64,000 nucleotides of DNA, from positions 104,511,363-104,575,362 of the forward strand of contig NC_092046.1 in NCBI RefSeq assembly GCF_003086295.3, given 5' to 3'. Shown here piece after piece: positions 20,976-31,946 of the stretch (its first letter is position 1; each line of letters begins with the position of its first letter). The stretch comes from Arachis hypogaea. Taxonomy: Eukaryota; Streptophyta; Magnoliopsida; Fabales; Fabaceae. Below the pieces are notes generated by a model. That model did not search any database and was not told the origin of the DNA. It saw nothing but the letters and a program-made list of their open reading frames with translations. A program made the translations under genes and the position numbers.

Positions 20976-22391
20976 TCAAGCAGGGTGTGAAGGAGTGTCA
21001 TCACTAGAAGGGTGGGTAGCTGGGGTCTCTGTGGTGGTGATCTGAGGGTCTGACTGCTCTGGAGGAGGTGCTGACTGAAGGGGGATCTCAGGGTCTACAG
21101 CCTGAATCTGGGACAGAGCCTCCTGATGGTGTGCTGCCTGCTGGGTGCCTGCCTGCTCTGCCTCCTGCTGTGGGTGGGTCTCTACCTCGGGCGCATCCGC
21201 CTCATCCTCAGATGCCTCGGATGGTGTGTCGGGCTCGGAGGGGATGTCACCAGATCGTATCATTAGCTTCAGGTGCTCATAGCGTCACTTGTTGCGACGC
21301 TCCATCTGGTCAAGCCGTCGAAACAAACGGTGCACTAGATGATAGATGGGCTCTGGGGCAGGTGGAGGGGCAGTGGTGGTGGCAGGTGTAGCTGTGGAGG
21401 AAGAGGGGTCGGCAGATGGTGTGGCAGTGACACCAGGAGTAGTGAGGACTAGAGGTCTGTAGCCCAAGGCCAGAAAGTTCCTGCTGTGCGGGATAATCTT
21501 CTTGCATTCTGCAGCAGGTGGCCTCTCATCAGCATCCTCCCAAGGCACGTCAGCTCGACGGCCTAGCTGTGTGATCAAATATGGAAAGGGAAGAGTGCCT
21601 CAGATGTGGACCCTGGCCATGTAGAACCGGATAAAGCGTGGCAGGTACAGGTCCTTACCCTCCATCACACACCATAGGAGGGTGATCATAGCGGCAGGTA
21701 TATCGGTCTCGTGAGTACTCGGCATAATGAAGTTGCTAAGTATCTGATGCCACAGCCGAGCCTCATCATTCAAGTATGCCCGCTTGATTCCCTTGGGCAT
21801 GGTGGTGTTCTGACCCATAATCCAAGGAACGGTCGAGTCAAGGGCTATCCGGGCTTTGACTGCATCCCAATCAAACTTTAGAAAGCGCATGTCTTCCTCA
21901 GCTTTCTGATAACCATCTGGCTGATCAGATTTAGGCAGAAGCTTCAGAACCTCTTCTATTGCCTCTTCAATAACCAGAATCTGCTTTCCTCTGAGGTTCA
22001 CTGCATCTAGGGAGGTTTTGAAGTAATTGCAGTAGAATTCTCTAACCCAAGATGCATTGACCTCAGTCATGGGTCTCTCTAGGAAGAACCAGCCTCTTTG
22101 TTTGATCTGATCAGAGGTGTATTGCTGGAGTTCTCCTGGGATCTTCAGAGTCCTCTCCAGGTATAGGTTCCTGGAGTTTGCAAATACCGGATACTTCAGC
22201 TCACAGTATCGGTTTGCAAACTTCACTGGGTCATTAGCAGGGAGCAGCTGGTCGGCCTTCTCCTGTGGGGTGAAGTTTTTCTCCCGCCAGGAGGCATCAT
22301 GCATGAGATCTATGATAGACATAGATGATTCTCCTCTTTTACATTTGCCAGTGGTAGCCTTTCCTTTTCCCTTTCTATGGGTATCTGACAT
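20976..22391 (-). pseudogene. E4 ORF2 (plant transposon protein family), two stops
   Basis: ATG at 22391 (MSDTHRKGKGKATTGK) directly follows a T-rich stretch ending AAG, a splice-acceptor-like context. The core contains NASWVREFYCNYFKTSLDAV and LRGKQILVIEEAIEEVLKLL, aligned with NLSWVVEFYSNF and RQKQVPITEEAIQRAL of E1/E2. A middle domain (MPSTHETDIPAAMITLLWC) is also shared. The C-terminal third has RRLDQMERRNK and then a Gln/Pro/Glu-rich tail. TGA stops near 21600 and 21285 match CGA codons of the second copy, so both are single C-to-T changes. With pol gone, retention of this ORF suggests a role in cis or in trans; function is unknown. Confidence 0.78.
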
Positions 22392-23349
22392 CTTGAAAAA
22401 TAGAAAACCAGGATATATAAAAAAATAGGAAAACAAATAGGCAAATAATCATAAGAAACACAAAGTGGCAAAGGAGAATTAGAATGAGGTAAATGAGTTA
22501 AGTAAATGTGCATTAAGGATTGTATAGGAGTTAAAAGTCCGAAAAGAAGAAGGCACAATCCAAAATGTAATTGAATTCATGTTAAATAGAAAAATTATCA
22601 TTATGCAATGGTTAGAAGGTTAAAAGAAAGTGAAAGAAAAGCACAAGAGAAATTTGAAAGGTTAGGTTGGTTAGAATTGAAAAAGTGTTTAGAAAGTTAA
22701 AACTAGGGGGTTAGTGAAAAGTGGGTTAAAGTAAGTGGCATAATGAAAATATTCCAAGTAACAAGGATTCACAGGTAGGGACTATAAGTAACTCAACCAA
22801 ACAAGGGAAACAGGTTGATGCTGATTCAAATAGATATAGAGAAAGCAAAAATTGAAATCAAACATAAAAAATGCAATATATGAACTAGGAAATCAAAGAG
22901 AATAAGAATGCGTGCCTGGCATTCATGAATGGGTTTGGGTAAAGCAGAGGCAAGCAGATTTCAAAATGCCAAAACCAAAACATGAAGGAAAATTTTTTAC
23001 AGAAATTTGGGTAGCATTCTGGCTAAAATAGGATTGTCCCGGAAAATAAACAGCAATCAAATAGTTCATATGAATTAAAATTAAAGCTTGTAATTACATA
23101 TAAGGAATATAAACATGAAAATTCAGTGTAAAGAGCAGCATGAAATAAGAAATCACAGCATATGAACATTACAAATATCACAGCAACAGCAGAATTATAA
23201 ATTTGATAAAACAGAAACATAAACAGTGCAAATAGACAAACCTAAATCCACTAACCATATCTTAGGCTACCTAACATCCTAAAATCCACTACAACATGCA
23301 TATCTAACTAGCCTAAACATGAACATAAACAGAAAATAATGAAATAACG
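22392..23349 (-). other. E4 spacer upstream of ORF2, nothing recognised
   Basis: AT/A-rich on +, no conserved ORF. The last bases before the ORF2 ATG are a pyrimidine tract on the sense strand. Confidence 0.55.
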
Positions 23350-23835
23350 ACTACGGATAGAAGGTGGGGCGTTTGTCGGAACCTGGTAGGCCGAATAAGG
23401 AGAGTGGACAGAAAGGGGGCTGGGGGTGGTGGTGATGGCGTCTGGTGCGGCGGCTGGCGGTGGTGGCACGACTGTTCGGGGAAGGGGGGAGAAGGGTTGG
23501 CTAATGGGGTAAGGGGGGTAAGATGGGAAGGGAGGGGGTAGGTGTGTGTGTGGCGGATGGGGGTGGCGCGGCTGGGACGGGTGGCAGCGGTAGGTGGTGG
23601 TTGCAAAGGGGGCAGTGGCGGAGAGGGGGGAAGAAGGAGAAAGAAGAAGAAAGAAGGGGGAGGAGGAAGGGGGGTCGGTGGCGGCGGCATCTGGGAGGTC
23701 GGTGGCGTCTGGTGCGGGGGTGATGGTGGCTGGATGGTGGTGGTTGGATTGGAGGGGAAGAGAGGGAGGAGAGGGTTTCAAGGGGGGGGGGGGGCGACTG
23801 ATAGGGTTGGCGTGGTTGGGGGGTTTATAAATTTG
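23350..23835 (+). repeat. G-rich low-complexity tract in E4
   Basis: The + strand is strongly G-rich (many GGGGG runs, a run of 13 G at 23782-23794), so the element RNA is C-rich and the opposite strand could form G-quadruplexes. Long open frames through it on both strands (for example proline-rich 23308-23904 on -) reflect composition, not coding. Confidence 0.65.
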
Positions 23836-23837
23836 AA

Positions 23838-24290
23838 TCCACGCGGCCGCGTGGCTGGAGCGAATTGGGAGGGTGACACGATCGCGTGGGCGACGCGATC
23901 GCATGGAATGACTAAAAGAGTGAATGATGCGATCGCCTGGGGCATGCGATTGCGTCGCTGGGATTTATGCTAAACGCACGAATCCAGCATCGTTTCAGCG
24001 CAACTCTCTGTCTCCTTTGGGGTGTTCGTGCAATCCATGCGACGCGGTCGCGTCGCTCATGCGGTCGCATGGGGTTGGCATTGTGCAAGTGACGCGATCG
24101 CGTGAGTGACGCGATCGCGTGGGTCATTTGTGCGAAACGCACAATGGTCGCACGATTCCAGCCTAACTTTCTGGACGTTGGATCTGTACGCCGATCTCCA
24201 GGTCACGCGGCCACATGGATGACGCGGTTGCGTGGGTAGTATTTTTCGCAATATGACACGATCGCATGAGTGATGCGGTCACGTCGTGCA
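23838..24290 (-). repeat. CG-palindrome array ahead of ORF2 (E4)
   Basis: Repeated CGATCGCG/CGCGATCG and GCGGTCGCGT words, for example GACGCGATCGCATGG and GACGCGATCGCGTGAG, about ten in 450 nt. These are the same type as the U3 array of this element (CGGTCGCGT) but with CGATCG centres. Confidence 0.8.
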
Positions 24291-24434
24291 CCCCTTTTTT
24301 TTTATATGCAGTATGCAAAATGTAATGATTAATATAAATGCGATGCAAAGTTCCAGGTTCAATATTATAAAATAAAATAAAACTTGAAAACAAGCAAAAC
24401 GAAATAAAAATTGAAAAATGAACGATCATACCAT

Positions 24435-24452
24435 GGTGGGTTGTCTCCCACC
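24435..24452 (-). promoter_or_regulatory. Post-pol type hairpin kept in pol-less E4
   Basis: On -, GGTGGG-AGACAA-CCCACC preceded by AAAGTGCTA, identical to E1 and E2. In those elements it follows the pol stop; here pol is missing but the hairpin remains between the small ORF and the palindrome array. Confidence 0.7.
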
Positions 24453-24705
24453 TAGCACTTTTAGTTAAAGTCCTTAAGTTGGACATTGGAAGAGCTTCCT
24501 GTTATGGCGGCTTATGCTTAAATTCATCTAAAAATCTCTACCAATGCTTGGAATGCCAATAGCCTCCGGGGTCCCAAACTAGGCATGTAAAGCTCCTGAG
24601 CAGCTTAAAACAAAATTTTAGGCTCTCGGAATGACGAATGTTGGAATAGATTCCAGGATCCCAAACTTTGCTTTTAAATCCGCCTCCGTCTTGATCTATA
24701 TTTTT

Positions 24706-25290
24706 TCATCCGGGCGGTTTAGAAAGTAGATTCTCACCATGGTGACTAAACGTTTTCCGAGATCCATTCAATTGAACGTGATACCAATCCGTGCACTTCA
24801 AGTTGAGGCGTGGAACCTTATTGAACCTTGTGCACCATCTCTGAGCACGAGCCATTTCCCTCTTACTCTTAAAGCCGCAGAGAGCTCTAAGCTGGCCATC
24901 TGTTTCAAGCAAACCGTATTCAAGTGAAAAAGTAAAGTTAAAGGTTAAGGATTGTACCCACTTGAAGCTTGTATTGGGTGGTAATGGCCTTGGGGAAGGT
25001 GTTTCTGGTGGTTCTGTAAGTTCTACTCCCTTGTGCTCTTCTGTGAATTCCTCCACTTCTTTGCAAGGTTCTTCAAATGCATCTGTGTCCTGGTCAAAGT
25101 CTCCCGTGTCTTCCTCATCACTTAAGTCATAGATTGGACGTAGAGAAATCTACCTCTGCATCATCTTCGTATTCATTTGGGGAAGATTCTTTGATCTCAG
25201 AGAATTCACTTGCGGATGCAAGTTCATTACTAAGAGAGCTTGACTTGTGACTATCATCATCAAGGGAATTTGTGTCCGTGGGTTATTCCG
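24706..25290 (-). pseudogene. E4 small ORF of unknown function, one frameshift
   Basis: Reads from an acidic stretch (LSDEEDTGDFDQDTDAFEE) into PLPPNTSFKWVQSLTFNF, LEYGLLETDGQLRALCGFKS and WYHVQLNGSRKTFSHHGENL before a stop at 24706. An upstream acidic piece lies in another frame, with the shift near 25145. I do not recognise the domain. It is not gag, protease, RT or integrase. It occupies the place of pol in this non-autonomous element. Confidence 0.5.
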
Positions 25291-25295
25291 TCTAG

Positions 25296-26066
25296 TTATT
25301 CATAAACGACCTGCCTTGGGGATTGTGTACTGTCCTCCTTAGCATCAACTGTAACGTCCTTGACGGAGTTCTCCTCAGCTTTGAATTCCCATGGAGGTTC
25401 AGCGTCTCCTAGATCTTCAACCAACTCTTCTTCTTGCGTAATGACAGCTTCTTCTACTTGTTCTAGTACGAATTCATTCTCTGTCTTGTCCACTGGAGTT
25501 TCTAGTATTTCCTTCATGCTGCGCTCTTCGTTAGATTGTCCACATGGGGCTGTGGTTGGTCCTTGAATGTTTGAACGTCTAGAAGCTAATTGAATTACTA
25601 CTTGCTCCAGTTGTCGAATGGTTGTTTGAAGTTTATTTACTGTTTCCTTGAGGCGAACCTCTGATTCCCGGGGTGATGGATTTGGACATGATACATAGGA
25701 AAGTGGTGGTGCTTGGGAGTGAGTGGATTGGAACTGGGGTAAATAGGGATCATACAGTGGCGAATGGTGAAGAGAAGCTTGTGAGTGTGGTGGTTCTAGG
25801 TTATGTTGAGAGGGTGGTCTATAGGCACGGGGTGGGGCTTGTTGGTAGTTACAAGGTTGTCCACCATATCTATCAGCTGGGTATGCATTGTAGAATGGTC
25901 GTTGTCCATGATATCTTGGAGGGTGTTGTTGCCTAAAGGATTGATTAGATCCTCTTGGCTCCATCCATCCTTGATTGGTCTGACCTTGATGCATATTCCT
26001 GCTGTAACTTCTATTTCCTTCAACAAAGTTAGAACCAAACTCAAAGCGAGAAGGGTGAGAGTTCAT
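25296..26066 (-). CDS. E4 gag-like ORF (Gln/Pro-rich)
   Basis: ATG at 26066 (MNSHPSRFEFGSNFVEGNRS), 256 residues, uninterrupted. N-terminal half is rich in Gln, Pro, Tyr and His (GSNQSFRQQHPPRYHGQRPF), like the nucleic-acid-binding region of E1/E2 gag. A predicted short coiled coil follows (RLKETVNKLQTTIRQLEQVV), then an acidic C-terminus. There is no zinc knuckle and no capsid-like FELK...FPFSL region, so it cannot be called a full Gag. It sits about 100 nt after the primer site. It may bind element RNA or modify Gag supplied by a helper; that is inference. Confidence 0.6.
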   Translation of the reverse strand: MNSHPSRFEFGSNFVEGNRSYSRNMHQGQTNQGWMEPRGSNQSFRQQHPPRYHGQRPFYNAYPADRYGGQPCNYQQAPPRAYRPPSQHNLEPPHSQASLHHSPLYDPYLPQFQSTHSQAPPLSYVSCPNPSPRESEVRLKETVNKLQTTIRQLEQVVIQLASRRSNIQGPTTAPCGQSNEERSMKEILETPVDKTENEFVLEQVEEAVITQEEELVEDLGDAEPPWEFKAEENSVKDVTVDAKEDSTQSPRQVVYE

Positions 26067-26161
26067 AGTAGCAAATAAAATTAAAAAAGAAAAACAGAAA
26101 TAAATAAACAAGTAAAAGAAAAATATTTACAATAACCAATAATAAGGCACACGTTAGCAGT

Positions 26162-26179
26162 TCCCCGGCAACGACGCCA
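26162..26179 (-). other. E4 primer-binding site (tRNA-Asp, one mismatch)
   Basis: On -, TGGCGTCGTTGCCGGGGA, three bases from the LTR. One C-to-T change from the canonical site. Confidence 0.85.
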
Positions 26180-26182
26180 TTT

Positions 26183-27680
26183 TGACGAGAGAGACTTTTA
26201 CGTGGTCTAGAAATTTGCGGATAAATCCTCGTTGCAAGTATAGTTTTCTAAACCTTCAAAATTCCTTTCATACAAACGTTTTGGTTGTCACAAGTAACAA
26301 ACCCCTAAATAAATTGTTAACTGAAGTATTCAAACCTCGGGTCGTCTTCTCAAGGAACTGCAGGGAAGTATGTTCTTATTATTGGTTATGGAGATTGTAA
26401 ATTTGGGGTTTCAAGAATGAGGAACAAATATGACAAATAATTTAAATGGTAATTAAAAATAAATAAATACTGTAAAGCAAACTTTTGGCAAGGGATGAGA
26501 AATTGGAAGTCCAGATTAGTTACCCTTCTTAATAATAAAGAAGATTGAATCTTAATTCCACTTAGTTGACCTTTACTAAAGCAAAGGAAAGTCAAGGGAC
26601 TAATTAGCTTGATCTTCGAATCCTATTTATTTCCTAAGAAAAGGTTGGGATTATTGAAGTTCAGTTCAATTAGCAAAGATAACAGTTATCAATTATATTG
26701 AGCTAAGATAACTCTTGAGTTACTGATTTTTTAGCCAAGACCAAAAGGGGAAAAGTAAATCTATTGGAATAAAGATGTCTTCAGAGTAAAAGCAATAATA
26801 GCATAAATAAAAGAAAGCAATATTAAACTGAAATACCTCAAATAACATTAATTCAAATAATCTAGAACATAGAAGAATTCATAAATTAAATGGCAAAGTA
26901 AATAATCAACTAAAGTAATGGAATGAATAAAAGTGAAAGGGAAGCTTAAAATAAAGGAACATTAAACCTGGGATTGAGAGTCACTCCTAAAACTAAGAGA
27001 AGTCCTAAATCCTAAGAGAGAGAGGAGAGAACCTCTCTCAAGCCTAACCTAAATCATGAGAAGTCACTAAATTTTGCGAGCTCTCTTTAAATGGATGCAT
27101 TCCCACACTTTATAACCTCCGGTCTATGCCTTCTGGACTTGGATTTGGGCTAAAAAGGGCTTCAGAAATCGCTGTGAGCATTTTCTGCAATTTCTGGTGT
27201 GTGGCCTCTGTCACGCGGTCGCGTCATTCGGAGCTTTTCTTGTCACGCGGTCGCGTCAGTCATGCGACCGCGTCATGTGTGTTTTGCTTAAGGCGCGCGG
27301 TCACGTCAGTCATGCGGCCGCGTCGCTGTTGATTCGCGCTTGGCATGCGTCCGCGTCGCCCATGCGATCGCGTGGATGCCAGTTTCTTTAGAAATTCCAT
27401 TTTGTGCTTTCCTTCCATCTTTGTATGTTTCCTTTTTCATTCTTTAAGTCATTCCTGCCTTAGAAGATCTGAAACTACTCAACACACTAATCACGGCATC
27501 GAATGGAAATAAAGGTAATTAAAATAATTGATTTTAAAGCATAGGAAACATGTTTTTCACATACATCACATAATAAGGAAGGGAAAGTAAAACCATGCAA
27601 TTAATATGAATAAGTGGGTGAAGGATTGAATAAATTACTCAAATTACGCACAAAATATATCATAAAATATGGGTTTATCA
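26183..27680 (-). repeat. E4 5' LTR (1498 bp), also bordering a second internal copy
   Basis: From TGACGAGAGAGAC to ATGGGTTTATCA on +. On its left is the primer site of E4; on its right, at 27681, a PPT and hairpin of another internal copy follow directly, with no target duplication. So this LTR is shared by two internal regions. U3 palindrome words lie at about 27210-27375. Confidence 0.88.
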
Positions 27681-30677
27681 ACCTCCCCATACTTAAACAA
27701 TAGCATGTCCTCATGCTAAATCCAAGGTAAAAAGTAAGGTTAAAGTGGTGGAATGTCATGCAATGCAATCTAATCTAAATGTAATCTACCTAGATGAATG
27801 ATGCATCATGCAATTCTAATTTTTATTTACTTGAATATAAAGCTTGCATGTAGTTAAATTAATTCACATTCTCAAGGAGTCATGTATATATATAGCCAAG
27901 CCTTAGATAGTGATAAAGTGCCTTTACAATTGAGATGGGAGAGAAAAACATTTTAAAAATTTGCAAGACAATTAACAATTTAAACAGAGATAAATGTTAA
28001 TGAGCTATTGAACCCTCACTGGATTTTGTGTTTACTCTCTAATCACTTAGTGTTTATTGGGTTAATCACTCTATTCTTCTTTTTATTCTTTCTTTCTATA
28101 ACTTTGTTCTTCATCTAATCAATCAAAAATTATAGAATATAGACATACCAAAAATCATGAGGTCTTTAATTAAGGTTATAATGGGGCCAAGGTAAAGGTA
28201 AGGGTATATGTATAAGGCTAAGTGAGCTAATAAGTGAATCCTTAATTAGACTAAGATCTCACCTAACATACATACTTTCTAAATCAAAGCTTCTTTACCT
28301 ATTTTCCATATTTTCTCACTTTTGATGTTACATGCTCATATCTCAATATTTATTTTTATCCCATGTGCATTGCTTTATCTCATAATTGGGGAATTCTTTT
28401 TGTGTCTCCTTTATCCTTAACACTTTTTTTTAATGCACATGGTAATTCAATTATAATTGATTTTACATGAGCATGCTTCCCAAAACTTTTTTATTTGAGT
28501 TATTTTATTTGTTTCAACTTTTCTACCTTTTATTTTTATTATCCATGTTCCCAATAGGTTTTCCCACATTTAAACTATATATAATTTTCTATCTTAAGCT
28601 AACCAAGGATTCAAATTGGGATTTTATTTTGTTTTTCTGCTTAAGGCTAGTAATGTGGCTAATAGAATAAAAGGGAATTTAAAGGCTCAAGGAGGCTAAC
28701 AAGGGTGATGTAAAAGGTAGGCTATTTTGGGATTAAGTGAGCTAAAATCAAATAATGGCCTCAATCACTCTCTTGGTATGTATCTACATTCTATAATCGG
28801 ACATATAGATTAAAACAAAGTAAAGAATACCAGAATATAAAAGAAGGGTGGAACACATAGGAATAAAATTATGGTTTGAATGTAACCATACAATTAAGCT
28901 CAAAACTCACAGGCTATGTGTTCTCTAGCTCAAAAATCATTTATCACTTATGTATGTCATGCAGGTTTAGTTAAAAATTCCCATTATTCTCAATGTAAAA
29001 CTTATGTTGAATGGCTTTAAAGTTCTAGTGTTTCTCCTTGATGAAGTGTTGTTAACTAACATGTAATGCTATATATACTAGGTGTGTTTTGATTCTGTTA
29101 AAGTCTCTAGTTTACTTCCTTTTTCTTTTCAATCTATTTTGAATTATCTTATGCTAAAAAGGGTAAACTATACTAATCAATCCACAATTTCTATAACTAA
29201 TAAGTTAGAATTGCAACTAAACTAAGTGGCTAAAATATGAACTAAAAATGTAAAATGCAGAAATAGAGTAAAAATACATGAAAGTAGCAATGTTTAAGTA
29301 CTCAGAAAATAAAAATAAAAATAAAGAGAAAAATACAGAAAAATATCCAAAATAAAAGAAAAAGAGTCTGTAGTGGTTCACCAAAATAATACGCCAGAGA
29401 TGGCGACCTCCCCACACTTAAAATGTAGCATCGTCCCCGATGCTCACTCAAGCAGGGTGTGAAGGAGTGTCATCACTGGAAGGGTGGGTAGCTGGGGTCT
29501 CTGTGGTGGTGATCTGAGGGTCTGACTGCTCTGGAGGAGGTGCTGACTGAAGGGGGATCTCAGAGTCTACAGCCTGAATCTGGGGCGGAGCCTCCTGATG
29601 GTGTGCTGCCTGCTGGGTGCCTGCCTGATCTGCCTCCTGCTGTGGGTGGGTCTCTATCTCGGGCGCATCTGCCTCCTCCTCAGATGCCTCGGATGGTGTG
29701 TCGGGCTCGGAGGGGATGTCGCCAGATTGTATCATCAGCTTCAGGTGCTCATAGCGTCGCTTGTTGCGACGCTCCATCTGGTCAAGCCGTCGAAACAGAC
29801 GGTGCACTAGATGATAGATGGGCTCTGGGGCAGGTGGAGGGGCAGTGGTGGTGGCAGGTGTAGCTGTGGAGGAAGAGGGGCCGGCAGATGGTGTGGCAGT
29901 GTCACCAGGAGTAGTGAGGACTGGAGGTCTGTAGCCCAAGGCCAGAAAGTTCCTGCTGTGCGGGATAATCTTCTTGCATTCTGCAGCAGGTGGCCTCTCA
30001 TCAGCATCCTCTCAAGGCACGTCAGCTTGACGGCCTAGCTGTGTGATCAAATATGGAAAGGGAAGAGTGCCTCGGACGTGGACCCTAGCCATGTAGAACC
30101 GGATAAAGCGTGGCAGGTATAGGTCCTTACCCTCCATCACACACCATAGGAGGGTGATCATAGCGGCAGGTATATCGGTCTCGTGAGTACTCGGCATAAT
30201 GAAGTTGCTAAGTATCTGATGCCACAGCCGAGCCTCGTCATTCAAGTATGCCCGCTTGATTCCCTTGGGCATGGTGGTGTTCTGACCCATAATCCAAGGA
30301 ACAGTCGGGTCAAGGGCTATCCGGGCCTTTACTGCATCCCAATCAAACTTTAGAAAGCGCATGTCTTCCTCAGCTTTCTGATAACCATCTGGCTGATCAG
30401 ATTTAGGCAGAAGCTTCAGAACCTCTTCTATTGCCTCTTCTGTAACCAGAATCTGCTTTCCTCTGAGGTTCACTGCATCTAGGGAGGTCTTAAAGTAATT
30501 GTAGTAGAATTTTCTAACCCAAGATGCATTGACCTCAGTCAGGGGTCTCTCCAGGAAGAACCAGCCTCTTTGTTTGATCTGATCAGAGGTGTATTGCTGG
30601 AGTTCTCCTGGGATCTTCAGAGTCTTCTCCAGGTATAGGTTCCTAGAGTTCTCCTGGGATCTTCAGAGTCCTCTCCA
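27681..30677 (-). mobile_element. Truncated second internal region of E4 (copy B)
   Basis: Repeats 19203-22200 of E4 with about 1.2% differences by eye: PPT, hairpin, non-coding region, hairpin plus PPT-like motif (29409-29444) and the C-terminal two thirds of ORF2. It stops at 30677, where it is fused to the E2 interior. In element direction the order is copy B, LTR, full internal A, LTR, as expected after unequal exchange between LTRs. Confidence 0.85.
29448..30677 (-). pseudogene. ORF2 of E4 copy B, 5' truncated
   Basis: Carries the conserved LRGKQILVTEEAIEEVLKLL, MPSTHETDIPAAMITLLWC and RRLDQMERRNKRRYEHLK segments and the Gln/Pro/Glu tail. It retains Arg codons where copy A has stops, but has its own stop near 30013 (a Trp codon in copy A). 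The N-terminal third is missing because of the deletion at 30677. Confidence 0.75.
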
Positions 30678-30680
30678 CCC
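30621..30680. other. Rearrangement junction between E4 copy B and the E2 interior
   Basis: About 28 nt (TTCTCCTGGGATCTTCAGAG and the next 8 bases) occurs twice in a row, at about 30603-30630 and 30650-30677, and is then followed directly by CCCTTAAAGCTTGG of E2. In E4 copy A it occurs once. The E2 PPT and about 300 nt of LTR, plus the rest of E3, are missing at this point. Confidence 0.75.
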
Positions 30681-31946
30681 TTAAAGCTTGGCACCGTCTT
30701 CGGTGCCATCAGTCAGGAACAAAGGGAGGCTGGTAGCAGTATCTCCACTGTCAGAGTTGTCATGGCTTCCTGTGCTAGTAGATGAAGTGGAGTCCGGAGT
30801 GTCTGGGTCTTCTTTAGGTGGTTGGCTGCCAACAATAAACTCCTTGAGGTATGTAAATCGGCACTTGTTACGATGTTCCCCTTGCTTGGCTTGCCGGTCA
30901 AGCCGGTCCAATCTCTTCAGTATCTGAATGAGCAGTTGATTTGTTGAAGGTGCTTGTGATGTGGAAGGAGAAGGAGTATCTCTGGCTGGGTCTGCAGGCA
31001 GGCTGGTAGTGGCTGTTGGGGGTCTAATGTACTTCCCGTTAGGGACGTACTGATCATCCCGTGGAATCATGGCCTTGGTGTCCCCAGCTCTGTAGGAGAC
31101 TCCAGCTGCTGAGACAAGATCTGAAACCAAGGCGGGAAAGGGTAGGTTGCCCGCGATCTGTACGTGTCCCATGGCATGCCGAAGGTGTCTTGGTAAATTG
31201 AGAGGTTGGTCTGTAAGGATACACCAGAGGAGAACAACCATGTCTGCAGTGAAGGAGGACTCGTGAATGCTTGGAAAGACGTAGTGGGACATAATCTGTG
31301 CCCACACTTGAGTTTCCAAGGTGAGTGCTGAAGCTAATATGCCCTTAGGTCAGGATCGATAGTATCCACAGATCCATCTTCTGCCAGGTTGTGCGATAAC
31401 TCTGAGGATGGTGTCCTAGTCAAATTGTTATGTCTGGCGCTTGAAGGAGGCTTCTTGGAATGCGTCCAATCCTTCTGGAGCAGGGGGAAGATCTAAAGCT
31501 CGCTGAATAGCCTCTTCAGTTATGGGGACTTGCTTCTAACGGACATAGACAAACTGCAGGGTTGGCATGTGAAAATTGGAGTAGAATTCAACTACCCATG
31601 AGAGATTAACCTGCTGTGGCTATCTCTGTAAGAATCCCCATTGTCTGCGCTTCATCCGGGGCTCTACGAAATCAACAATGTGGGTCGGGAGGATGAAAAG
31701 ATGCTCATTGTTATAGTTTTGCTCAGCTAGGATGGGGAAAATCTGCTCACAATAGCGGTTAGTGAACCACGCAGTATCCTTTAATGGAGAGGCTTTCTCT
31801 GTTTCATTGACCTTGATAATCCTCTTGGCCCTCTTTGTTGTCTGTTTGACTGCTGTTGAGGATGGTTCCGCAGTTAGTGCTCTTTTTGTTCCTCTCCTTA
31901 TCGGTGGTTTGGGATTAGCTTTCTCTTTACCCTTCTTGGTGGCCAT
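30681..31946 (-). pseudogene. E2 ORF2 (plant transposon protein family), several stops
   Basis: ATG 31946 (MATKKGKEKANPKPP) one base after TTTTCAG on the sense strand. A basic N-terminus is followed by NRYCEQIFPILAEQNYNNEH, then NLSWVVEFYSNFHMP-type core and TEEAIQRALDLPPAPE, broken by stops near 31620 and between 31560 and 31340. The last 213 codons are open (VFPSIHESSFTADMVVLLWC ... RLDRLDRQAK ... EHRNKCRFTYLKEF) and end TGTEDGAKL at 30681. The final codons overlap the hairpin at 30690-30707. Homologous over its length to the split ORF2 of E1. Confidence 0.78.
30690..30707 (-). promoter_or_regulatory. End-of-ORF2 hairpin in E2
   Basis: On -, GGCACCG-AAGA-CGGTGCC: the same 7-bp stem as in E1, with loop changed from AGGA to AAGA. 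The purine motif that should follow is cut off by the junction at 30677. Confidence 0.65.

Larger units (their letters stand above)
17699..27680 (-). mobile_element. E4: non-autonomous Athila-related element without pol (complete with two LTRs)
   Basis: In its own direction: 5' LTR 27680-26183, primer site 26179-26162, gag-like ORF, a second small ORF, post-pol-type hairpin, CG-palindrome array, ORF2, hairpin plus PPT-like motif, 1.7-kb non-coding region, hairpin plus PPT, 3' LTR 19202-17699. No reverse transcriptase, RNase H or integrase sequence is present. LTRs differ by about 3% by eye. LTR start, ORF2 and hairpins relate it to E1/E2. It would need enzymes from an autonomous relative. Confidence 0.85.

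Noticed and set aside
21068..21391. ORF on + opposite E4 ORF2 (also in copy B)
   Set aside because: Antisense frame over the Gln/Pro/Glu-rich tail of ORF2; preserved only because the sense strand is.
23308..23904. Long proline-rich open frame on -, and glycine-rich frames on +, as genes
   Set aside because: They lie in the G-rich low-complexity tract; absence of stops follows from composition, and all frames look equally open.
24057..24142. Arg/His-rich ORFs over the CG arrays (for example 23912-24142, 32818-33243)
   Set aside because: Produced by repeated CGCG/ACGCGT words read in different frames; lengths vary with array length.
27681..30677. Copy B of E4 as an independent insertion
   Set aside because: No LTR boundary or target duplication separates it from the LTR at 26183-27680; PPT and LTR are directly joined as in a normal 3' end.
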